Positions 1 to 8,000 of a stretch of 36,421 bases of DNA are shown here, piece after piece. The DNA comes from Ga0074130 sp035565355 (GTDB lineage Bacteria; Pseudomonadota; Gammaproteobacteria; Burkholderiales; Rhodocyclaceae). The first letter of the stretch is position 1, and each line of letters starts with the position of its first letter. The stretch lies in contig DATMSM010000069.1 of the NCBI GenBank assembly GCA_035565355.1, positions 1 to 36,421 of the forward strand. Direction: 5' to 3'. The notes below the pieces were generated by a model that saw only the letters and a program-made list of their open reading frames with translations, did no database searches and was not told where the DNA came from. The position numbers and the translations under genes are program-made.

Positions 1-393
1 GTCGGCGCCCTCGCCCACCGCACGTTCGGCGATGGACAAGTCGTCATAGCAGGACACACCGATGATCTTGTCCGGGCCGACGATGGCGCGGGCGCGGGCG
101 GCCCCGCCATCCTCGCGACCGACATGCACGCCATCGGCGCCAATATCGGCGGCAATCTCGGGATTGTCATTGACGATCAGCAAGGCCCCCGAAGCTCGGC
201 AAATGCGCAGCAGCTCGGCTGCCTGGGCACGGAATAGCGGCGGCGGCGCGACTTTGTTACGGTATTGCACCACCCGAACGCCGCCGGCCAGCGCTTCGCT
301 GACCAGGGCTGACAGACGCGGCAACAGATGATCGTCCGGAGTTACGGCATACAGGCCGTGCAGGCAGGCCTGCTGAATAGCGCTAAGACTCAT
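1..393 (-). CDS. thiE: Thiamine-phosphate synthase ThiE (3' end outside window)
   Basis: Joins the HMP-PP pyrimidine to thiazole phosphate to make thiamine monophosphate in the cytosol. Only the first 131 codons are inside the window; the gene continues past position 1. Visible family signatures are GLYAVTPD near the N terminus, VQYRNK (the usual LQLRDK strand) and the block LIVNDNPEIAADIGADGVHVG followed by RED, which is the ThiE phosphate/Mg-binding core. The ATG at 393 lies 27 bp downstream of the thiD stop, so the two are probably cotranscribed (thiD first). This gene order next to rubredoxin and pil genes is familiar from betaproteobacteria (established knowledge). The identification is firm for the visible part; the C terminus cannot be judged. 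Confidence 0.93.
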   Translation of the reverse strand, partial: MSLSAIQQACLHGLYAVTPDDHLLPRLSALVSEALAGGVRVVQYRNKVAPPPLFRAQAAELLRICRASGALLIVNDNPEIAADIGADGVHVGREDGGAARARAIVGPDKIIGVSCYDDLSIAERAVGEGAD

Positions 394-420
394 GCAATGA
401 AAATCCAGGGGAAGGGAAAT

Positions 421-1251
421 TTACTCTGCGCCGGATATCGGGGTTCTCGCCCAGAAGAAACGATCCGGGATGAATTGCCCCATACCGGGGCGGAAGCCGG
501 CAGCCAGCGCCTTCCAGGTGTATTCCTGCGCCTCCTGCACGGCTTGCTCCACCGGCAGGCCCTGTGCCAGGGCTGCGGCAATGGATGAGGCGAGCGTGCA
601 ACCGGAGCCGTGATAGTTGCCGGGCAGGCGTTGCCATTGATCATTGCGCACGACGCCGTGGCTGCCGTACAGGATATTCGTAACCTTAGCCGTGTTCTCG
701 TGGGTGCCGGTGACCAGCACATATTCACAGCCGGCGCCGAGCAGGCGGCGCGCGCACTCGGGCAGGTCGGGCGTGTCGCTGTCGTCATCCAGTTCGGCCA
801 GACGCCGGGCCTCCAAGCTGTTGGGCGTGAGGATGGTCGTTTGCGGCAGCAACAGTTCGATAATGGCCTCGACCATGTCCTCGCTCGAGAACTGATCGCC
901 ACGGCCCGAGGCCAGCACCGGATCGAAGACCAGGGGGATGTCCGGATAGTCAGCAACCACTTCGGCAATGGCCGTTATGTTCTCTACGCTGCCAAGTACG
1001 CCTATCTTGAAGGCGGCGACAGGCATGTCTTCCAGTACCGCACGCGCCTGATCCTCAACCCAGCCGGCGTCCATGGCCAGTACATCCTCTACGCCCGTGG
1101 TGTCCTGCACGGTAATGGCGGTCAGTACCGACAGCGGATGGCAGCCCATGCCGGCGATCGACAGCAGGTCGGCCTGAATGCCGGCACCACCGGTAGGGTC
1201 AGACGCGGCAAAGCTCAGGACGATGGGAGGTGAAGGCGGGGAGGTGCTCAT
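421..1251 (-). CDS. thiD: Hydroxymethylpyrimidine/phosphomethylpyrimidine kinase ThiD
   Basis: Phosphorylates HMP and HMP-P to HMP-PP, the pyrimidine donor used by ThiE next door. The protein is 276 aa, normal for the ribokinase-fold ThiD family. It has the N-terminal substrate loop SDPTGGAGIQAD (residues about 17-28), the strand VFDPVLASGRGD, TILTPNSLEA in the middle and the C-terminal anion-hole/catalytic motif YHGSGCTLASSIAAAL. I chose the ATG at 1251 because homologues start shortly before the IVLSFAASD strand; the frame stays open to 1296, but those extra residues look unrelated. No strong Shine-Dalgarno is visible. It is divergent from the rubredoxin gene, with 119 bp between the starts. 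Confidence 0.93.
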   Translation of the reverse strand: MSTSPPSPPIVLSFAASDPTGGAGIQADLLSIAGMGCHPLSVLTAITVQDTTGVEDVLAMDAGWVEDQARAVLEDMPVAAFKIGVLGSVENITAIAEVVADYPDIPLVFDPVLASGRGDQFSSEDMVEAIIELLLPQTTILTPNSLEARRLAELDDDSDTPDLPECARRLLGAGCEYVLVTGTHENTAKVTNILYGSHGVVRNDQWQRLPGNYHGSGCTLASSIAAALAQGLPVEQAVQEAQEYTWKALAAGFRPGMGQFIPDRFFWARTPISGAE

Positions 1252-1370
1252 GGCAAGAGTCAGGTGTGCGCTAAAGACAAATGCTGCACCGCACACAGCA
1301 TGGAAAAAGCGCCTCAGTGACGGGGCCTGCGGTATAGTTCCTCCATTCTAACTGAAACCCGAGAAAGACC

Positions 1371-1547
1371 ATGAGCAGCGAGTTCCACACTTGGATGTGC
1401 CTGATCTGCGGCTTCATCTACGACGAAGCCGCCGGACTGCCGGATGAAGGAATTGCACCCGGCACGCGCTGGGAAGATGTCCCGCCGAACTGGACCTGCC
1501 CGGAGTGTGGTGCGCGCAAAGAAGATTTTGAAATGGTAAAAATATAG
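1371..1547 (+). CDS. rubA: Rubredoxin
   Basis: A 58-residue iron-sulfur electron carrier. The four iron ligands are in two CxxC knuckles: C10-L-I-C13-G and C43-P-E-C46-G, separated by the usual stretch with IYDEAAGLPDEGI, PGTRWEDVP and NWTCPECGA. The ATG at 1371 is preceded by GAGAAAG at 1361-1367. The gene is alone between divergent thiD and the pil operon; rubredoxin beside thiamine and pil genes is a recurring betaproteobacterial arrangement. The electron partner is unknown (alkane hydroxylase, rubredoxin reductase or oxidative-stress enzymes are family possibilities; none is in this window). Confidence 0.95.
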   Translation: MSSEFHTWMCLICGFIYDEAAGLPDEGIAPGTRWEDVPPNWTCPECGARKEDFEMVKI

Positions 1548-1556
1548 ACAATAAGA

Positions 1557-1586
1557 TTGCCTTATCAGTCCAGGTCTGCGTATGAT
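1557..1586 (+). promoter_or_regulatory. Candidate sigma-70 promoter for the pilGHIJ-chpA operon
   Basis: TTGCCT at 1557-1562 and TATGAT at 1581-1586 are separated by 18 bp, matching 4/6 and 5/6 of the sigma-70 consensus. It lies directly after the rubredoxin stop and would leave a leader of about 130 nt before the GTG start of pilG. No other element in the 175-bp gap looks better. This is pattern matching only. Confidence 0.45.
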
Positions 1587-1722
1587 GCCCGTCAGACCGG
1601 TGAGGGTAGGGAAGCTCTCTCAGTTTTCTGCAGTAGCAATGCCGTTTTAAAACGCCGCAACCATGGCGTCTGCGATAACAAGTAAAACATTCTCTGTTTC
1701 TATCATTAGGGGTGGGCAGCAG

Positions 1723-2115
1723 GTGAGTGAAACACGCAGTCTGAACAGTGTGAAAGTCATGGTGATTGATGACTCGAACACGATCCGCAAAAGCGCGGAA
1801 ATCTTTCTGGTGCAAGCCGGGTGTCAGGTCGTTCTCGCCGAGGACGGCTTCGATGCATTGGCCAAGATTGCTGACCACCAGCCCGACCTTGTCTTCTGCG
1901 ACATTCTGATGCCGCGCCTCGACGGCTATCAGACCTGCGCGCTTATCAAGAAGAACCCTCGTTTTGCCTCCACCCCGGTGGTCATGCTGTCCTCCAAGGA
2001 CGGTTTGTTTGACCGCGCCCGTGGCCGCATGGTCGGCTCCGACGAATACCTCACCAAGCCCTTCACCAAAGACAGCCTGCTGAGCACCGTCGCCGCCCAC
2101 GCACGTAATCCCTAG
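1723..2115 (+). CDS. pilG: Type IV pilus response regulator PilG
   Basis: A stand-alone CheY-like receiver that takes phosphate from the ChpA kinase and promotes pilus extension and cAMP signalling in the Pil-Chp pathway (known from Pseudomonas). From the chosen start it is 130 aa. It has the acidic pair D16/D17 in KVMVIDDSNTIRK, phospho-acceptor D60 in FCDILMPRLDGYQTC, and the PVVMLSSKDGLFD and YLTKPF motifs typical of PilG. I preferred the GTG at 1723 because AGGGG sits about 10 nt upstream and homologues have only a short leader before the first strand. The frame opens earlier, at an ATG at 1663, which would add a 20-residue leader with no support. First gene of the operon; pilH follows after 35 bp. 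Confidence 0.93.
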   Translation: MSETRSLNSVKVMVIDDSNTIRKSAEIFLVQAGCQVVLAEDGFDALAKIADHQPDLVFCDILMPRLDGYQTCALIKKNPRFASTPVVMLSSKDGLFDRARGRMVGSDEYLTKPFTKDSLLSTVAAHARNP

Positions 2116-2150
2116 TTTTTTGTCAGCCCGTTATACCTGAAGGAACTGCA

Positions 2151-2513
2151 ATGCCGATCAAGAAAATCCTCGTCGTCGACGACTCCGCCACCGAACGTCA
2201 CGTGCTCGTCACCCTGCTCGAAGGCAAGGGTTACACCATCGTTACCGCCAGCAATGGCGAAGAAGGCGTCGCGGCCGCCAAGCGCGAATTGCCGGATCTC
2301 ATCCTCATGGATGTGGTCATGCCCGGCATGAACGGCTATCAGGCCACGCGCACCATTTCGCGCGACGACGCCACCAAGCACATCCCGGTCATCATGTGCA
2401 CCAGCAAGGATCAGGAAACCGACAAGATCTGGGGCATGCGCCAGGGCGCGCTTGACTATATGGTCAAGCCGGTCGACGGCGCCGCCCTGCTGGCCAAGCT
2501 CGCCACCCTCTAA
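2151..2513 (+). CDS. pilH: Type IV pilus response regulator PilH
   Basis: The second CheY-like receiver of the Pil-Chp system; in Pseudomonas it opposes or resets PilG output and supports retraction. It is 120 aa, a single REC domain, with D10/D11 in ILVVDDSATERH, phospho-Asp D54 in LMDVVMPGMNGYQATR, and CTSKDQETDKIWGMRQGA followed by the conserved Lys in YMVKPVDG. The DQETDKIWGxRQGA segment is characteristic of PilH rather than PilG. GAAGGAA ends 5 nt before the ATG. It sits 35 bp after pilG and 12 bp before pilI. Confidence 0.94.
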   Translation: MPIKKILVVDDSATERHVLVTLLEGKGYTIVTASNGEEGVAAAKRELPDLILMDVVMPGMNGYQATRTISRDDATKHIPVIMCTSKDQETDKIWGMRQGALDYMVKPVDGAALLAKLATL

Positions 2514-2525
2514 GCGGACGCCTCA

Positions 2526-3044
2526 ATGGCCAAACGCCTGAGCCTGCGCGACTTCCAGGAAAGCCTCTCCGCCCGGCTGCAATCAGCCCAACGCGGCGAG
2601 ACGGCGCCGCCCATGCTCGGCTTTCGTGCCGGGGCGCGGCGCTGGCTGCTGGAACTGCCGGACTCGGGCGAAGTTGTGCCCTTGCCCACCCTGAGCCCGG
2701 TACCGCTGACCCAGCCCTGGTTTGCCGGCATGGCCAATATCCGCGGCGGCCTGCATGCGGTGGTGGACTTCGCGCAGTTTGCCGGCGCGGCACCTGTCCC
2801 GCGTGGTGAACGCAGCCGCTTGTTGCTGATCGGCGCGCGCCACGGCATCAACAGCGCCTTGCTGGTGGAAAGCATCGAAGGCCTGCGCCCGCTGAGCGCC
2901 CTGCAGGCCATCGAAGCTCCGGCCGACACCCCGGCAGCAAGCTGGATCGATGGTGCTTATCAGGACGAACAAGGCAACACCTGGCTACATATCGCTTTAG
3001 CCGACCTCTTGCAGGACCCGGCCTTTCTGGATATTGCTCTGTAG
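2526..3044 (+). CDS. pilI: CheW-like adaptor PilI
   Basis: Couples the PilJ receptor to the ChpA kinase at the cell pole. It is 172 aa, a single CheW-like beta-barrel domain. LGFRAGARRWLLELPDSGEVVPLP, WFAGMANIRGGLHAVVDFAQF and the late ALLVESIEGL strand match the CheW fold and PilI homologues. Family assignment rests strongly on position between pilH and pilJ. It starts 12 bp after the pilH stop and ends 36 bp before pilJ. No unusual features. Confidence 0.9.
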   Translation: MAKRLSLRDFQESLSARLQSAQRGETAPPMLGFRAGARRWLLELPDSGEVVPLPTLSPVPLTQPWFAGMANIRGGLHAVVDFAQFAGAAPVPRGERSRLLLIGARHGINSALLVESIEGLRPLSALQAIEAPADTPAASWIDGAYQDEQGNTWLHIALADLLQDPAFLDIAL

Positions 3045-3080
3045 GACCCAACGCCTGACGGCGTGTGACTGGAGATCGCT

Positions 3081-5060
3081 ATGGCATTCACTTTCAAGCT
3101 GCCCTCACTCAACCTCCCGGGCCTGGCCTCGCGCGAGAGCGGCAGCGCGTCTGCTGTCAACGCAGGGGCGGTGGAAAAGCAGAAGATTCAGCTCAGCCGC
3201 CAGCTCAAGTTCTTCGGTGCCCTGTTCATCGGTGCGGTGGCTGTGATCGGCCTGATCAGCTATGTAAACAGCAAGGCCGAACTCGCCGACGAAACGCGCA
3301 GCAGCCTCGGTCACCAGATCAATATCGAAGCCTATCAGCTCGGCCGTGCCGTGCCGCTAGCACTCAGCGGGCAGGAAAGCGCTTTCTCCGACATGCGCGC
3401 GGTGTATGACGACTTCGAAAACACCCTGAACATCATCGTCAAGGGCGGCGAGCATAGGGGCGTGCGCATCAGCCCCTCCAGCGGTGACATCACCACGGCT
3501 GCTACCGCCCTGCAACAAGAATGGGCCAAGACCGAAGCCAAGATCAGCGCCATGCTGGTGCAGCAGGGCGCCTTCACTGCACTGGCGACCTTCGTGGCCG
3601 AAGGCACCGAGGCCCGCATGTGGAACAGCCCGATCGGTGAGCGCATGGTGCGTATCGCCAGCCAGCTTGCTTCTGCTCAGGCGCTGGATAAGGCGACCAC
3701 GACCGCCCTGGTCAAGGATCTGCGCATGCAACTGGAATTTGTCGTCAGCAAGGGCGAGTCTGGCGATCTTGGCACCAGCGCGGTGGCGCTGCTCGCCGCC
3801 CTGCCCGCCGAAGCCGAAGCGCTGACCACCGCCCGCGATAACGGCCTCGCCCTGCTGACCCGCCTGCAACCCCTGTCCAACGGTACCGACGCCCTGCTGA
3901 GCGCCTTCGGCTCCCTCGAAGAACAGGGCGCGATGTATACCGCGCTGTTCGCCATCTTCGGCTCGCTGGTGCTGACCGCGCTCGTGGTCGTGGTGAAGAT
4001 CTTCAACGAGGAAGCCGCCGAACGGAATGCCGAATCGGAAACCCTGCGCATGCAGGCGGAAACCGAGCGGAATGCGTCGCAGGACGCCATTCTGCGGCTG
4101 ATGAACGAGATGGGCGACCTGGCCGACGGTGACTTGACCATACGTGCAACGGTGACCGAAGACATCACGGGCGCCATTGCCGACTCGGTGAACTACACGA
4201 TTGAAGAGCTCTCCGTGCTGGTGAAGCGCATCAACGATGCGGCAACGCGCGTGGCCGCCGCCTCCGAGACAGCCCAGAAAACGACGGACGAACTGCTCTC
4301 CGCCACCGAAACCCAGTCACAGGAAATCCGTACCGCCAACAGCTCGGTGCTGTCGATGGCGCAGTCGATGACCAATGTATCCGCGAACGCAAGCGAATCC
4401 GCCCGCGTGGCGCTGGTTTCGCTCGCTGCCGCGCAAAAGGGTTCGGCGGCGGTGACCAACTCGATCAAGGGCATGAACGAAATCCGCCAGCAGATCCAGG
4501 AAACCTCGAAGCGGATCAAGCGCCTCGGCGAATCCTCGCAGGAGATCGGCGAAATCGTGGAACTGATCTCGGACATTACCGAGCAGACCAACGTGCTGGC
4601 ACTGAACGCCGCCATTCAGGCAGCGTCCGCGGGCGAAGCGGGCCGCGGCTTCACGGTGGTTGCGGAAGAAGTGCAACGCCTGGCCGAACGCTCCGCCGAA
4701 GCAACCAAGCAGATCGCGGCGATTGTGAAGACCATTCAAACCGACACGCACGATGCCGTCTCCGCCATGGAAAACTCGACCCAGAACGTGGTGGAAGGCG
4801 CCCAGCTTTCCGATGCCGCCGGTCAGGCCCTGGAAGAAATTTCCAAGGTGTCACAGAACCTAGCCGAACTGATTGAGTCCATTTCGGGCGACACGGAAAA
4901 GCAGGCGACCGTTGCAACCGAGGTGGCAACGCTGATGCAGAACATTCTGCACATTACCGAACAGACTACGACCGGTACCCGTCAAACTGCTGTGTCCATC
5001 GGCGAACTCGCCGATCTTGCTAGCGAACTCAAGGGCTCGGTTGCCGGCTTCAAGGTGTGA
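3081..5060 (+). CDS. pilJ: Methyl-accepting chemotaxis-type receptor PilJ
   Basis: Inner-membrane receptor of the Pil-Chp pathway, thought to sense surface contact or retracted pilin. It is 659 aa: cytoplasmic leader (1-42), membrane helix about 43-61 (FFGALFIGAVAVIGLIS), a periplasmic PilJ-type helical domain, a second membrane helix about 287-306, a HAMP region, and a long coiled coil with the receptor hairpin tip around residues 498-545 (EQTNVLALNAAIQAASAGE then AGRGFTVVAEEVQRLAERS). GGAG at 3071-3074 precedes the ATG. The TGA overlaps the next ATG (TGATG), so chpA is translationally coupled. No adaptation enzymes are encoded beside it. Confidence 0.95.
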   Translation: MAFTFKLPSLNLPGLASRESGSASAVNAGAVEKQKIQLSRQLKFFGALFIGAVAVIGLISYVNSKAELADETRSSLGHQINIEAYQLGRAVPLALSGQESAFSDMRAVYDDFENTLNIIVKGGEHRGVRISPSSGDITTAATALQQEWAKTEAKISAMLVQQGAFTALATFVAEGTEARMWNSPIGERMVRIASQLASAQALDKATTTALVKDLRMQLEFVVSKGESGDLGTSAVALLAALPAEAEALTTARDNGLALLTRLQPLSNGTDALLSAFGSLEEQGAMYTALFAIFGSLVLTALVVVVKIFNEEAAERNAESETLRMQAETERNASQDAILRLMNEMGDLADGDLTIRATVTEDITGAIADSVNYTIEELSVLVKRINDAATRVAAASETAQKTTDELLSATETQSQEIRTANSSVLSMAQSMTNVSANASESARVALVSLAAAQKGSAAVTNSIKGMNEIRQQIQETSKRIKRLGESSQEIGEIVELISDITEQTNVLALNAAIQAASAGEAGRGFTVVAEEVQRLAERSAEATKQIAAIVKTIQTDTHDAVSAMENSTQNVVEGAQLSDAAGQALEEISKVSQNLAELIESISGDTEKQATVATEVATLMQNILHITEQTTTGTRQTAVSIGELADLASELKGSVAGFKV

Positions 5061-8000
5061 TGAATACAAATTCCGTGGATATCGGCCCGCTGACCTGGGT
5101 CAAGGGCGAGATCGATCTCGCGCTGGATCGCGCCGGGGATCTGCTGCGTGCGGCAGCTAACGGCCAAGGTGATCAGAAGGCAGCCATCAGCCAGGCGGCG
5201 GCGCAGCTGCACCAGGCCCATGGCGCGCTCGCCATCGTCGGTCTGGACGGCATCACCCAGTACTCCGAAGCGCTGGAACAGCTATTCGCCGCCGTCGAGG
5301 CGGGGGAGCTTGAGTACAGCGGTGCGGTCGCCGAGGCGGCTGAACAGGGCCTGTTCACCATTCGTCACTACCTCGACGATCTGGTTGCCGGCAATCCCGA
5401 CCAGCCCTTGAAACTCTATCCGCACTACAGCAAGCTGCTGACCGTGCGCGGCCAGCCAGTGCCGCCGGAATCCGACCTCTTCTATCCCGACCTGAGCCTG
5501 CGCCCGCCCAAGCGCGACATCGACCCACCGCCACTGACGCCGGACGAGCTGAACCGTCACCTCAAAACCGCGCGCATGAGCTATCAGCGCGGCCTGCTCA
5601 AGTGGTTGCGCGGCAATACCGAGGGCCTATCCGACATGCGCACGGCGCTGGATCAGATCGAGGCCAGCCAGAGTCAGCCGGCGCGCCGTACCCTTTGGTG
5701 GGCGGCACAGGGCCTGATCGATGCGCTGCACGGCACCGGCGTCAAGGCCGACAACGCACCGATCCGCAAGCTCAATGCGCGCCTCGACGTACAGATCCGC
5801 AAACTGATTGAAGGCTCAACCACGATTGCCGAGCGCCTGCTGCGCGACGTTCTCTATCAGATCGCCGTCGCGCCGGCCAGCAGCGAGCATGTCGATTGCG
5901 TGCGCGCTGCCTTCCAGCTCGACCAGCAGTTACCGACGCGGAACGCGGCTGCGGATGACGAATCCAAGCGCCCCATCGTCGCCCAGTTGCGCGACTTGCT
6001 CGGCAATGCCAAGGATGATTGGAACCGCTTCAGCTCCGGCACCGCTGCCGCGCTACCGCGCTTCCACCAGCGCATAGACGAAGCGTGCGTACTGGCGGTG
6101 AATCTTGGTCACGAAGGCTTCACCCATCTCGTCAACGGCATCAGCAATGTTGCCGAAACCCTGCGCAAGGATCCCTTGCGCCAGGACGAAACCGTGGCCA
6201 TCGAGATGGCCACGGCCCTGTTGCTGGCTGAAAGCGGTATGTCCAGCTACCCGGCGCTGGGTGCCGACTTCCCGACCCAGGTCGACGCCACTGTCGCCCG
6301 CCTCGGCGCACTCAACCGCGGCGAATCGCTGGCCGAGCTGGCCGTCCCTCAGCTCGACGATATCGCCCGCAAGGCGCAGGAACGCCTGCTCATGGCGCAG
6401 GTGGTGCGCGAAATCAGCGCCAACCTGGCCACCATCGAACAGGCACTCGATGCCTTCTTCCGCAATCCGGCCCAGAAGGAAGGTCTTGCCGCCCTGCGTA
6501 AACCGCTTGACCAGGTTGCCGGTGCACTGGCCGTGCTCGGCCAGGAAAATGCGGCGGCTCTGCTGCGCGAATGCGATGGCAAGATCAAAGGCTTCGAAAC
6601 CGCCACCGAGCTCCGCCAGGAAGACTTCGAGGAGGTTGCCAGCAAGCTGTCCGCACTCGGCTTCTTTGTCGAGCAGTTGCGCCATGGCCCCGCCAATCTC
6701 GACGCCATCCTCAACCCGAAGAATGCGGCCACCGAAGACGAAACCATCGAGGCCAACCTCGACATCAACAAGCGTCTGACTCAAACACTGATTGGCGCCC
6801 TGCGCGAAAAGCCCGAGGACAGCGAAATCCGCGGCGAGCTCAAGCAGCAACTTGAAACGCTGCGCGAAGACGCGCAACTGATCGCCGACGAGGGTTTGGA
6901 ACAGCAGCTGAATACCGCCATCGCCGCGCTCGACGACAATGCCTCGACGCCGGTGATCGAGGAAGTGATTGCCACCCTGGTCGAAATGCCGGAGCTGATC
7001 GCGCCGTCCGAAGAAACCATGCGCCTGGCCAACGCCAGCAGCGAGGTGCTGGACGCCGAACTGCTCAGTATCTTCCTGGAAGAAGCTCACGAAGTGTTGG
7101 GCACCCTGGCCGAGACGCTGCCGATTGCCGAGCGCGATCCGCACGACTTCGAAGCGCTGACCACCATACGCCGCAGCTTCCACACGCTGAAGGGCAGCGG
7201 TCGCATGGTCGGCCTCAACGAGCTCGGAGAAACCGCCTGGAACATCGAGCAGGTGATGAATCACTGGCTGCAGCAGGAAACCGACGGTACGCCGGCCCTG
7301 ATGCAGATGTTGGAAGAAGCGCAAACCGTTTTCAGTCATTGGGTCACCCGCCTTGAACAGGGCGACGTCAGTGCACCGCAAACCGCTCCACTCCTGACGC
7401 GCTGCCAGCGCCTGCTGTCGGGCGAGGCCGCCGAAGACCCAGAACCTGCGGCGGCGGAAGTTGCTGCATCCGAAGAGGCCTACAACGTAGAAGAAAGCAG
7501 CGGCGCCAAAGTAATCGATTTCCCGAGCGCGCCGGCCATGATTGAAATCGGCGCGCTGTCACTGACGCCGATGTTGTTCGATACCTATGTCGGCGAGGCA
7601 CGCAGCCATGTGGCCGCCCTGCAGGAAGAGTTCGCCGAATTCAACGGCACCCCCTCCGAAGCACTGGTACGGGCCGCCCATACGCTGGCTGGCATTTCCG
7701 CGACCGTCGGCATTGTGCCCGTGCGTGCCCTGGTAGGCGAGCTCGAAGATGCGCTGACGCGTTACGTCAGGGCCGGACAAGCCATTTCCTTTGACGATCG
7801 TACCGTCATCGCCCGCGTCATCGGCGCCATTGACGGCATGATCGGAGCGATCGCGGGGCGCCGCATGCCTGCCAGTGACGAAGCCCTGGAGGCTGCCCTG
7901 GCTGCGCTCGCACCGCCGGAGAGCCCTGCAGTCACGGCGCTGACCGATGACATGCTCGCCTTTGATACGCTTGTCGCCGACACCGCTATCGAAGCCACCG

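Noticed and set aside
1264..1296. Inverted repeat GTGTGCG-N19-CGCACAC between thiD and rubredoxin
   Set aside because: Arms are only 7 bp and the spacer is long; no promoter geometry supports it as an operator.
1333..1338. TATAGT as a -10 box for the rubredoxin gene
   Set aside because: No acceptable -35 at 16-19 bp upstream, so I did not list it as a promoter.
1663..1722. Upstream ATG giving PilG a 20-residue N-terminal extension
   Set aside because: The extension does not match PilG homologues, and the GTG at 1723 has a better ribosome binding site.
6053..7381. A 442-codon open frame on the minus strand inside chpA
   Set aside because: It is antisense to well-conserved chpA coding sequence, and its translation shows no known motif; typical of high-GC shadow frames.
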